This document shows positions 1-7,491 of a DNA stretch of 25,346 nt, piece by piece. A program made the position numbers and the translations under genes. The notes under the pieces are model-generated. The model made no database searches. It was not told the DNA's origin and worked only from the letters and a program-made list of their open reading frames with translations. Origin of the DNA: RUG14223 sp051881075 (GTDB lineage Bacteria > Bacillota > Clostridia > Oscillospirales > Acutalibacteraceae); contig JBJEPE010000007.1 in NCBI GenBank assembly GCA_051881075.1, positions 1-25,346 of the forward strand, written 5' to 3'. Position 1 is the stretch's first letter, and every line of letters starts with the position of its first letter.

Positions 1-1690
1 CAACCTATAAAAGCACTATCACCTATTTTTTCTACACAACTGGGTATAATATAGCTTGTATCACTTTTTCCGACAGGATAGCATACCAAGGTTCTCTTAT
101 TCTTTGTAAATACTACACCGTTTATGCTTGTATAATATTTGTTATTAGTATCTATATTTATATTTTTTAAGCTTGTGCAATAATTGAATGCACCTACTCC
201 TATGCTTGTTGTACTGCTTGGTATAGTATTTATACTTGCTAATTTATGAGAAGCATGAAACGCACCATAACCTATACTAATTAGACCATCCGGTATGTTT
301 ATGCTAGTTAAGTATTTGCAATAGGAAATTGCCCATCTATTTATATTGGTTGTACCCTCAGGTACATTATAAGTAGTATTACTCTTACCGGCAGGATAGC
401 ATACAAGAGTTTTCATATCCTTTGTGAATAATACTCCGTCTACACTCGTGTAGTATTTATTATTACTGTCTACATTTATACATTTTAAATTTAAGCATAC
501 ATAGAAAGCACAGGATCCTATATTAGTTACACCGTCGGGTATATTTATACTTGTTAGTTTATAACAACATTCAAATGCAGAATTACCTATACTTGTTACA
601 GTATATCCGTTTATGCTTGACGGTATGACTACATTTTCATCTGTTCCTATATACTTTGTTATCGTTGCTGTTTTTTGACTATCGTTTAAAGTATATTTGA
701 ATTGATCGACTGATGTAGCAATGTACTTATAATTAATTTTATTATTTATAGCGTATTTTTCTGCATATGATCCGGCATAGCAGAAAATTGTGAGATTTAT
801 ACAGCTCTGAAAAGCATTTGTACCTATTCTCGTTACACTATCGGGTATATTTATACTTGTTAAGCTTTTACAATTAGAAAACGCATAATTACCTATGCTA
901 GTTACGCTGTTGGGTATTATTATGCTTGTTAATTTCGAACAACCGGAAAACGCATAATTACCTATGCTAGTTACACTGTCTGGAATTTTAACACTTGTTA
1001 AGCTTGTACAATTATAAAACGCAGAATTACCTATGCTCGTTACACTATCAGGTATATTTATATTTGTTAGTTTTGAACAACCAAAAAACGCAGAATTATC
1101 TATGCTTGTTACACTGTTTGGTATTGTCATGCTTGTTAAGCTTTTACAGCCCGAAAAAGCACTATCACCTATTTTTTCTACAAAACTGGGTATTATATAG
1201 CTTGTACCACTTTTTCCGACCGGATAGCATACCAAGGTTTTCTTATCCTTTGTAAATACTACACCATTTATGCTTGTATAATATTTATTACTAATATCTA
1301 TATTTATGTTTTTTAAACTTTTGCAATAATTGAATGCACATACTCCTATGCTTGTTACACTGTCAGGTATATTTATATTTGTTAGATTATAACAACACAC
1401 AAATGCATAATTACCTATGCTCGTTACACTGTCTGGTATATTTATACTTGTTAGTCCTAAACAACTGTCAAACGCATAATCACCTATGCTCGTTACACTG
1501 TCTGGTATATTTATACTTGTTAGTTTTAAGCACTCAGAAAACGCACCATCACCTATGCTCGTTACACCATCAGGTATATTTATACTTATTGGTTCTGAAC
1601 AACATTCAAACGCAGAATCACCTATGCTTGTTACAGTATATCCGTTTATGCTTGACGGTATAACTACGTTTTCATCTGCGCCTATATAAC
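1..1690 (-). repeat. Tandem LRR_5 repeat array with large internal duplication
   Basis: The 69-nt unit (23 aa) recurs throughout. Superimposed on it is a longer duplication. Plus-strand 5-135 is nearly identical to 1150-1281 (offset about 1146). The block around 582-656 is nearly identical to 1617-1691 (offset about 1035). The two offsets differ by more than one 69-nt unit, so the halves contain different numbers of LRR units. Each half begins with the same lead-in (QKTATIT-YIG, then ENVVIPSSINGYTVTSIG). Confidence 0.85.
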
Positions 1691-3047
1691 CTGTTATTGT
1701 TGCTGTTTTTTGGTCATTGTTTACCGTCCATTTAAAGGAATCTGCACTTGTCCATTTTAACCACTTGGCATCAAATATAACATTTTCGGAGGTAATGTTA
1801 TATATGGCACCGTTATTTTTGACAATCGCCTTGTGGTATTCGTCAGTTTCCTGTGCAAGCCACTTAATATTACCGTTGTTATCTACGCAACGCCATAATA
1901 TATTATCTGCATCGTCATATTTACCAACATACCAGCCGTCTAAGGTATAGTTCTGCTTATTACATACATGCTTTGAAAAATCACAGTAACCATCATTAAT
2001 CTTATTAGCAAATGTAATACCGTTATCAGAGTCAATACAAAATTCTAAATTGTAGACCATTCTTGTACCGGAAGTACGCTTAACAGCACTTTTTTCTGAT
2101 GAACTTGACTCTGTATCAGAATTTTCGGAACGAGCAGATAACGTATAATAAACAATGTGTATTGGATTTGGAACACTCTGTATGACTTCTCCGTTGCCGG
2201 GCAGAGGTAAGCGTCTGCCACGAGATACACACTGATTCTCAACAAATTCAGTAATATCCTCCATCTGATTTTCCGTAAATTTATCAGTAGGCAGCAATAC
2301 TTCAGTATCGTGTTGGTCTATCGTAAATAAAAGCTTTACTATAGTATCATCAATAATATCTACAGAATTTAAAGTATCGCCGCTTTCATCCGTTTGACTT
2401 GCTGAATTTGAAGTAACGGTCATATCAATACTATAATAATATCTAAGCAAAATTTCAGCTGCAGAATAACGGTCGATTGGTGCATTGATATCCTGCAATC
2501 TCTCTTTTTCTATTAAGCCGGTATCAACACAGTATTGATTGGCATTACTCATTTGTGTATTTATGTATGTAGGTGCACCTGCTGATATCCAAATTCTTTG
2601 AAGTAAAGAGCCGAGTGTAACTTCGTTGCTTTCAAAATTTACATATTCTACGTAGTTACTCGGTCTGATTACTTCTATAGCGTGCTCAAGCTCTCGGACA
2701 GTTAATATTTCTTTTGTATTATTCTCTGAATCTACTGTGCCCTTTTTTGGAGCCTCATCGTTTGTTTGCATTATTCCCAACTCATTAGCCGTTTTCATGA
2801 CTTCCAATAAATAATTATAACCATCAATGCTATCATTGTCATTATTGTCATTATTGTCATTATTGTCATTATTGTCGTCAACTTCGGCTTCGCTTGCAGA
2901 CGAGGTTTCTTTGACGCTATTCAATTCTGTCCGAATTTTTTCAGTGTCAATTAAAACCGGTCTCCGAATTGTCGCCGCAAATACTGTAGATGTACCGGAA
3001 AATAAAATCATACCGGACAGTATCAACGCTAAAATTTTCTTTAACAT
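1..3047 (-). CDS. BspA-type leucine-rich-repeat secreted/surface protein (3' end outside window)
   Basis: The frame is open from the ATG at 3047 to the window edge, giving 1015 complete codons without a stop, so the C-terminus is missing. The N-terminus is a clear signal peptide: MLKK, a hydrophobic stretch, then a likely cleavage after VFAA near residue 25. A (Asp-Asn-Asn)n linker follows at about residues 57-72. Residues about 75-200 contain a segment loosely like S-layer homology repeats (TLGSLLQRIW, then an aromatic RYYY end). A module with LDGWYVG and NVIFDAKW resembles the InlB B-repeat/flg_new type. From about residue 455 there are about 16 LRR_5 repeats of about 23 residues with core VTSIGxxAFxxCxxLTSINIPDS, interrupted by three YYTS-GVVFTK-KTLVCYP modules. 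Such proteins are usually cell-surface or secreted adhesins or binding proteins; the ligand cannot be inferred. SD GGGGGA lies 7 nt before the start. It is more AT-rich than the metabolic genes. Confidence 0.88.
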   Translation of the reverse strand, partial: MLKKILALILSGMILFSGTSTVFAATIRRPVLIDTEKIRTELNSVKETSSASEAEVDDNNDNNDNNDNNDNDSIDGYNYLLEVMKTANELGIMQTNDEAPKKGTVDSENNTKEILTVRELEHAIEVIRPSNYVEYVNFESNEVTLGSLLQRIWISAGAPTYINTQMSNANQYCVDTGLIEKERLQDINAPIDRYSAAEILLRYYYSIDMTVTSNSASQTDESGDTLNSVDIIDDTIVKLLFTIDQHDTEVLLPTDKFTENQMEDITEFVENQCVSRGRRLPLPGNGEVIQSVPNPIHIVYYTLSARSENSDTESSSSEKSAVKRTSGTRMVYNLEFCIDSDNGITFANKINDGYCDFSKHVCNKQNYTLDGWYVGKYDDADNILWRCVDNNGNIKWLAQETDEYHKAIVKNNGAIYNITSENVIFDAKWLKWTSADSFKWTVNNDQKTATITGYIGADENVVIPSSINGYTVTSIGDSAFECCSEPISINIPDGVTSIGDGAFSECLKLTSINIPDSVTSIGDYAFDSCLGLTSINIPDSVTSIGNYAFVCCYNLTNINIPDSVTSIGVCAFNYCKSLKNINIDISNKYYTSINGVVFTKDKKTLVCYPVGKSGTSYIIPSFVEKIGDSAFSGCKSLTSMTIPNSVTSIDNSAFFGCSKLTNINIPDSVTSIGNSAFYNCTSLTSVKIPDSVTSIGNYAFSGCSKLTSIIIPNSVTSIGNYAFSNCKSLTSINIPDSVTRIGTNAFQSCINLTIFCYAGSYAEKYAINNKINYKYIATSVDQFKYTLNDSQKTATITKYIGTDENVVIPSSINGYTVTSIGNSAFECCYKLTSINIPDGVTNIGSCAFYVCLNLKCINVDSNNKYYTSVDGVLFTKDMKTLVCYPAGKSNTTYNVPEGTTNINRWAISYCKYLTSINIPDGLISIGYGAFHASHKLASINTIPSSTTSIGVGAFNYCTSLKNINIDTNNKYYTSINGVVFTKNKRTLVCYPVGKSDTSYIIPSCVEKIGDSAFIG
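2832..2876 (-). repeat. 9-bp in-frame microsatellite encoding (Asp-Asn-Asn)n
   Basis: Four perfect copies of ATTATTGTC (plus strand) at 2841-2876 are preceded by one imperfect copy, ATCATTGTC, at 2832-2840. On the coding strand this reads GACAATAAT, Asp-Asn-Asn. The unit is a multiple of three, so slippage would change linker length without breaking the frame. Confidence 0.9.
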
Positions 3048-3129
3048 TACTATTCCCCCATTATTTAAATTTTTTATTAGAATTACTGTTAAATGCACCT
3101 AAAATCTAACAGAAATTACTAATAATTTC

Positions 3130-3158
3130 ATTATAACTGATACTTTATAAAAAGACAA
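3130..3158 (-). promoter_or_regulatory. Sigma-A-type promoter of the LRR surface-protein gene
   Basis: On the minus strand TTGTCT (3158-3153) is followed after exactly 17 nt by TATAAT (3135-3130). This predicts a start near 3123 and a 5' leader of about 75 nt. In that leader an imperfect 11-bp inverted repeat (3081-3091 with 3107-3117, one mismatch, 15-nt loop) could form a hairpin before the Shine-Dalgarno. The rest of the 255-bp gap is very AT-rich with no further gene seen. Confidence 0.7.
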
Positions 3159-3250
3159 TGACGTAAAATGAAAATAAAATTTTCACATTACGGCAAGTTA
3201 TTTTATGATATTATTTAAATATAAATATTTTTATATAATAAAATGTACGT

Positions 3251-3283
3251 AAAAACAGGCAACACAAAAATATGTTGCCTGTT
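3251..3283 (-). terminator. Rho-independent terminator after the XRE/TPR regulator
   Basis: A perfect 11-bp inverted repeat, AACAGGCAACA (3254-3264) with TGTTGCCTGTT (3273-3283), has an 8-nt loop. Read on the minus strand it ends in a short T run. It lies 20 nt after the regulator stop codon and separates that gene from the LRR gene. Confidence 0.85.
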
Positions 3284-3302
3284 AGCCAAAATAGTATTAA
3301 TT

Positions 3303-4241
3303 TTATTTAATGCCTTGGTAGATATTCATAAAGCTGTCATCATCAAAGCACTCTTTTATAAATTCCCTACAGCAGTTCAAAATTTCTTCATTATGTAGAG
3401 CAAATGCGGCATAATACGCATCGGCAATATACTTTTTAGCCAGCTCTATATCACCCTCACAGTTCTGCTCAACATAAGCATACGCCTTTAGATATAGGGT
3501 ATTTGGCAAATATGCGCTTCGTTTGTAACGAATAGAAGATTCTATATTTAGGTCGCATATACCCATAGCCTCATTTAACCTTTTTTCTAAAATCAACGCC
3601 TTCGCCAGATTGTACATTATCATTGGCTTAGTGCGCATTACTTCTTCAATATTGATTATCTTGGTATCGTAGTATTCCTTTATGCCGTAGTATATGTCTA
3701 TAGCTTTTTTTCTATCTCCTATATCGCTATGACAATTTGCAATATTGTTAAGTATAAGTATTTCTTCAAATGACAATACGTGAAATCTCTTATCCTTACC
3801 GTAATTAGGATACGTCATTCTTAATGCTTTTTCAAAAAGCTTCAGTCTTTCCTGAACAGTATCCTTTTTGTGACGAATTAATGTATTGTATAGTAAAATA
3901 AATTGGTCGTCAACGGGATTATGCTCTTCGATACGGCGTTCAAACTCTCTTAAATATCTTTCAGCCTCATCGTACTCATTCATTATATAAGAATCCCTGA
4001 TAAGAAATTTAATCTCGTGCATTTCAAATTCCGTTTCATTTGCATAATTGTCTATGAATGACTCTGAATAACCTAATCTTTGCATAATTACCGAGAAGTT
4101 TGACGGCGTAGGTAATCTGGTTCCGTTCTCGATACGTGATAACGTAGGCACCGAGCATATACCCTCTGCTATCTCGTCCTGTGACATTCTCATCTCTTCT
4201 CTGCGCTTTTTAATAACTAAGCCGCACTTGTATATAGGCAT
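3303..4241 (-). CDS. XRE-family regulator with helical/TPR sensor domain (RNPP/Rgg-like)
   Basis: This 312-aa cytoplasmic protein has an N-terminal Cro/C1-type helix-turn-helix at about residues 6-58 (IKKRREEMRMSQDEIAEGI, then TLSRIENGTRLP). The remainder, residues about 65-312, is all-helical with TPR-like repeats, for example EYDEAERYLREFERRIEE and DRKKAIDIYYGIKEYYD. This architecture is that of the RNPP class (Rgg, PlcR, PrgX, NprR), where the helical domain binds a small imported signalling peptide. Peptide binding here is inferred from architecture only, and I see no obvious pheromone gene next to it. SD GGGGGTC lies about 7 nt before the ATG. A 9-bp palindrome just upstream suggests autoregulation. 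The nearest possible target is the LRR gene immediately downstream, which has its own promoter. Confidence 0.8.
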   Translation of the reverse strand: MPIYKCGLVIKKRREEMRMSQDEIAEGICSVPTLSRIENGTRLPTPSNFSVIMQRLGYSESFIDNYANETEFEMHEIKFLIRDSYIMNEYDEAERYLREFERRIEEHNPVDDQFILLYNTLIRHKKDTVQERLKLFEKALRMTYPNYGKDKRFHVLSFEEILILNNIANCHSDIGDRKKAIDIYYGIKEYYDTKIINIEEVMRTKPMIMYNLAKALILEKRLNEAMGICDLNIESSIRYKRSAYLPNTLYLKAYAYVEQNCEGDIELAKKYIADAYYAAFALHNEEILNCCREFIKECFDDDSFMNIYQGIK

Positions 4242-4270
4242 ATAAACGACCCCCCATTTTTATAATACTC

Positions 4271-4294
4271 TTGTACATTGATATAAATGTACAA
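4271..4294. promoter_or_regulatory. Palindromic operator candidate upstream of the XRE/TPR regulator
   Basis: TTGTACATT (4271-4279) and AATGTACAA (4286-4294) form a perfect 9-bp inverted repeat with a 6-nt spacer, ending about 30 nt before the regulator start. Minus-strand -10-like sequences (TATTAT/TATAAA) lie between the dyad and the Shine-Dalgarno, so bound protein would cover the promoter. The rest of the 306-bp gap (4242-4547) is AT-rich and, apart from the terminator at 4491-4534, shows nothing else I can name. Confidence 0.6.
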
Positions 4295-4490
4295 CCTTAA
4301 TATAAAATTACGTTTAATTTAATTAAGCCATATATAAACTTAAGACTTTATCTTCACAGCGTTATATCTATTATATTTTACATTAATTGCAAAAAATTGT
4401 CTAGTACTTTTTACAAAAAGAGATAATTTTAATTAAAAATTTACAATTATATCTATTATTTTTGTTTCTGTTGTCTAAAATTTAACATAT

Positions 4491-4534
4491 AAAACAAAAT
4501 CCGCAGACAAAGCAAATCAACTCTGTCTGCGGAT
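4491..4534 (-). terminator. Rho-independent terminator after the FadD-like synthetase
   Basis: A perfect 11-bp stem, ATCCGCAGACA (4499-4509) with TGTCTGCGGAT (4524-4534), is followed on the minus strand by TTTGTTTT. It starts 14 nt after the synthetase stop codon and closes the two-gene unit 7137-4548. Confidence 0.88.
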
Positions 4535-4547
4535 AAATATTCAAATT

Positions 4548-6269
4548 CTACTGAGCTTCTTTTATTTTCTTAAGCTCCTCTTCCTCAAGTATACGGTATG
4601 CAACCTTACCTACAAGTGTCTTGGGCATATCGTCCTTAAATTCTATATCATACGGCATAGCATACTTTGCAATATTCTTGCGGCAATAATCAAGCAAGGT
4701 ATTGCGTGTTTCTTCATTTGCGGGAACATCTGCGGCAAGCTTAACAAATGCTTTTACCTTTTGCATTTTATACGGATCAGGTACACCTATAACACAGCTC
4801 ATCTGTACCATTTGATGCGCATCAAGTATATTTTCAATCTGGCTGGGATATATGTTATATCCGGATGAAATTATCATTCTTTTAGCTCTGCCCTTGAAAT
4901 ATACAAAGCCCTCATCGTCCATAGTACCCAGGTCACCTGTATAAACCCACGTAAGGCCGTCGGCGTGTTTGCGGAGCGTATTTGCGGTTTCTTCCGGGTG
5001 ATTTGCATACTCCTTCATAACGGTAGGGCCTGCAAGCAATATTTCGCCCTCTTCTCCGTATGGCAGCTCTTCGTCTGTATCGGGTTTAACTATCTTAATA
5101 TATGTATCGGGGAACGGCAAACCTATACTACCCTCTTTAAACATATGCGGAGGGGTAAGGCAACACGCCGTTACTGTTTCTGTTGTACCGTAGCCCTCAC
5201 GTACCTGTATAACAGCCTTATGGTCGTACAGAAACTTATCAAGCTTCTTCTTCAACTCAATAGAAAGCGAGTCGCCGCCTGAGAACACTCCCTTAAGGCT
5301 ACTCAAATCCGCTTTTTCCATACTCGGTAAGCGCAAAAGTGCCTCATAAAGCGTAGGAACACCTGCAATAAAATTGCACTTATACTTCGTTATCTGCTTA
5401 GCGTAGCTTTTTGCCGTAAATCTTGGTATCAGAATACATCTGCCACCCTGCGAAAGTATTGAATGAATACAAACACCCAAACCAAAGCCATGAAACAGCG
5501 GCATTGCGGCAAGCATTTTATCGCCTACTCTAAACATCGGATTGGTTGCAACTATCTGCTTACCAAGGGCGTTAAAGTTGCCGTTTGTTAGTACAATTCC
5601 TTTAGTTGTGCCTGTCGTTCCGCCTGAATAAAGTATAACTGCCGGGTCATCTGCGGTACGCTTTACTTTATAATTATAGAAGCAGGCTTTACTAAGGCGC
5701 ATAAAGTCTTTCCAACGGATTATAGGCGCATCAGACGGTATTTTTTGTATTTTTCGACCCTCAGTAAGCATATATCCTGCCTTGATAGGGCGTGAAAGCT
5801 CGTCCTTAACGCTTGCGATTATTATATTAACCACCTTAGTATTATGGCGTATGTTCTCAAATTTATTATAGAATTGATCAAGTGTAATCGCTGTTACGCT
5901 CTCTGATTCGTTAAGGTAAAATTCGATTTCTTTTTCTGCTGAAAGCGGATGTATCATGTTAGCTATACCGCCTACAAGATTTATTGCATAAAACATATAG
6001 ATTGCCTGTGGACAGTTAGGCATAGCTATAGTTACCTTATCGCCCTCACGCACACCTATGGTTTTAAGTGCCTTTGCGCAACGTACTGTTTCTTGTATCA
6101 TCTTGCGGTATGTGGTCGATTTACCCATAAAATCAAATGCTATCTGATCGGGATATTTTTCTGCAATCAACTCGATGGCCTCAAACATAGATCCGCCAAA
6201 ATAATCTAAATGAAAAGGTACATCACCTAAATGATCTTTCCACGGTGCTTTTGCTGTAATCTCTGCCAT
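4548..6269 (-). CDS. Long-chain-type acyl-CoA synthetase (AMP-forming, FadD-like)
   Basis: This 573-aa member of the class I adenylate-forming family makes acyl-CoA from a carboxylic acid, ATP and CoA via acyl-AMP. The phosphate-binding loop is YSGGTTGTTKG (residues 214-224). The A5 motif is GYGTTE (359-364) and the TGD motif is 444-446. The hinge and C-terminal lid (RAKRMIISSGYNIYPSQIE) starts near 461, and the catalytic lysine is K555 in KTLVGK. Length is normal and no catalytic residue is missing. The ATG lies 4 nt after the stop of the E2-like gene, whose last codons contain the Shine-Dalgarno AAAGGTGG, so the two are probably translated together. Substrate is not readable from sequence. 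The pairing with an acyltransferase-like protein suggests an acyl-CoA that is handed on, but this is inference. Confidence 0.9.
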   Translation of the reverse strand: MAEITAKAPWKDHLGDVPFHLDYFGGSMFEAIELIAEKYPDQIAFDFMGKSTTYRKMIQETVRCAKALKTIGVREGDKVTIAMPNCPQAIYMFYAINLVGGIANMIHPLSAEKEIEFYLNESESVTAITLDQFYNKFENIRHNTKVVNIIIASVKDELSRPIKAGYMLTEGRKIQKIPSDAPIIRWKDFMRLSKACFYNYKVKRTADDPAVILYSGGTTGTTKGIVLTNGNFNALGKQIVATNPMFRVGDKMLAAMPLFHGFGLGVCIHSILSQGGRCILIPRFTAKSYAKQITKYKCNFIAGVPTLYEALLRLPSMEKADLSSLKGVFSGGDSLSIELKKKLDKFLYDHKAVIQVREGYGTTETVTACCLTPPHMFKEGSIGLPFPDTYIKIVKPDTDEELPYGEEGEILLAGPTVMKEYANHPEETANTLRKHADGLTWVYTGDLGTMDDEGFVYFKGRAKRMIISSGYNIYPSQIENILDAHQMVQMSCVIGVPDPYKMQKVKAFVKLAADVPANEETRNTLLDYCRKNIAKYAMPYDIEFKDDMPKTLVGKVAYRILEEEELKKIKEAQ

Positions 6270-6273
6270 AATA

Positions 6274-7137
6274 TCAATAATCCACCTTTCCGTTTAAAGG
6301 CTCATCTAATAGCTCCGGATTTTCAAGTAGCTTTTTTAACAGCCTTATCGTCTTTGAATAATAGTAACCGTCGGCAATACGTTCATCAATAGTAAGTCCC
6401 AAGTCAACGCTGTCACGCATGGTAACATTTCCGTCATCATCAAAAAAAGGTCTTAGTTTCTTTTCTCCTATTGCGCAGAATACAGAATTTGTACCCCAGT
6501 TAGTCAGATGATGATAACCCGAATGAAGCTTAATAGAACCTAAATTTGTAAGTACTACCGTAGTGTAATACGGGTCTGTGCTTATAAACGACTTGGGTAC
6601 CTTTCCGTGACGGTCAAGGAAGCAAACAAATCTAATAACTGCTCGTGATATAAATCTAGGTAACTTATTAAAGAAATCCATAGCCTCTGTAGACCCATCC
6701 TTATTATCGCTTCTGCAATAAGAAACCTGTTTGTAAATTTCGTTGTGTATAGTATCAATGGTATCGCTGTCTTTTGCATGAATTATTGCAAGAGCCTCTC
6801 CTGCATCATCGGCATAAATCTTTTTTACCACAAAGGATGCTGTTATCTCGTTACGCTGATACATAGTTTTGTTCGCAATAAATCTATTCATCTTGGGACG
6901 TAATGTAACGGTCTTGAGCATTGCTGTTACAATAAGCTGAAACAAATTATATTTGTAATCAGGGTTACACTCATTCTTTTTAGCAAGATACAAATTAGCG
7001 TTAGTTAAATCTATTTTTTCTGAAATAAAAGCCTCATTATCGCAACGGTTAGGATAAATAATAGGCATTACGAAGTGCATTGCGTCAAGATCTCTAATTA
7101 ATACACCGTCTTTTCTATCTCCCAGTTTTCTACCCAT
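6274..7137 (-). CDS. 2-oxoacid dehydrogenase E2/CAT-fold acyltransferase-like protein, catalytic His replaced
   Basis: This 287-aa protein resembles the catalytic domain of dihydrolipoamide acyltransferases and chloramphenicol acetyltransferase: VLTNLGSI (195-202), LTNWGTNSVFCAIGEKK (211-227), then LTIDERIADGYYYSK (248-262) and a C-terminal KKLLENPELL helix. It has no lipoyl or peripheral-subunit-binding domain. In the family the active site reads DHRxxDG; here it reads D251-E-R-I-A-D256-G, so the catalytic His is Glu. It may act differently, bind acyl-CoA without turnover, or be structural. I start it at 7137. The frame is open to an ATG at 7173, but SD AAAGGA (7152-7147) lies 9 nt before 7137, and the likely promoter would start transcription inside the longer version. 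It forms a unit with the downstream synthetase. Confidence 0.72.
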   Translation of the reverse strand: MGRKLGDRKDGVLIRDLDAMHFVMPIIYPNRCDNEAFISEKIDLTNANLYLAKKNECNPDYKYNLFQLIVTAMLKTVTLRPKMNRFIANKTMYQRNEITASFVVKKIYADDAGEALAIIHAKDSDTIDTIHNEIYKQVSYCRSDNKDGSTEAMDFFNKLPRFISRAVIRFVCFLDRHGKVPKSFISTDPYYTTVVLTNLGSIKLHSGYHHLTNWGTNSVFCAIGEKKLRPFFDDDGNVTMRDSVDLGLTIDERIADGYYYSKTIRLLKKLLENPELLDEPLNGKVDY

Positions 7138-7175
7138 ATTGATCATTCCTTTATTTATAAAACTGCCGAACATAT

Positions 7176-7181
7176 ATTATA
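7176..7181 (-). promoter_or_regulatory. Probable -10 box for the E2-like/synthetase unit
   Basis: TATAAT on the minus strand (7181-7176) predicts a start near 7169. A -35 box is weak: the best candidates around 7203-7196 (ACTTGT or TTGTTT) give a short spacer of 14-15 nt. The 354-bp gap between the amidohydrolase stop and 7137 otherwise holds one terminator; no T-box or other leader RNA is seen in it. Confidence 0.5.
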
Positions 7182-7291
7182 CATAATCAGCAATAAAACA
7201 AGTACGCCTACATAATAATATATAAAATCAATAAACTTATTATATATAATACCACTGTATAAGTCAAGTAACAGCTTTGTAAACATAGATA

Positions 7292-7335
7292 AAAAATTTG
7301 TCTGTGCTTGCGTTTAAGTAGCATAGCACAGACAA
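7292..7335 (-). terminator. Rho-independent terminator of the Leu T-box operon
   Basis: TTGTCTGTGCT (7298-7308) pairs perfectly with AGCACAGACAA (7325-7335) across a 16-nt loop, and the minus strand continues into ATTTTTT. It lies about 155 nt beyond the amidohydrolase stop. Positions 7336-7491 are AT-rich 3' untranslated sequence without a recognisable feature. Confidence 0.8.
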
Positions 7336-7491
7336 TAAGAACTATTAGATGGGTGCGGATAAAACAGACAATATAATAAGATTATAATAAAACAATAGTA
7401 AATCAAAAATTATTATTAACCTTTCTGTGTTTCATCATCAAATTAAGACTTACGCTTAATTTCAATTTGTAACACACTTCCTGAATTGTCA

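Noticed and set aside
995..1663. Plus-strand open frames with repeated Leu-Cys-rich segments
   Set aside because: They are antisense shadows of the LRR array; the periodicity comes from the 69-bp coding repeat on the minus strand.
1..1690. Regular repeats that could suggest a CRISPR array
   Set aside because: The units are imperfect, in frame, without unique spacers of constant length, and translate into LRR_5 repeats.
7138..7173. 12-residue N-terminal extension of the E2-like protein
   Set aside because: No Shine-Dalgarno precedes 7173 and the likely -10 box places transcription start within it; SD AAAGGA supports 7137.
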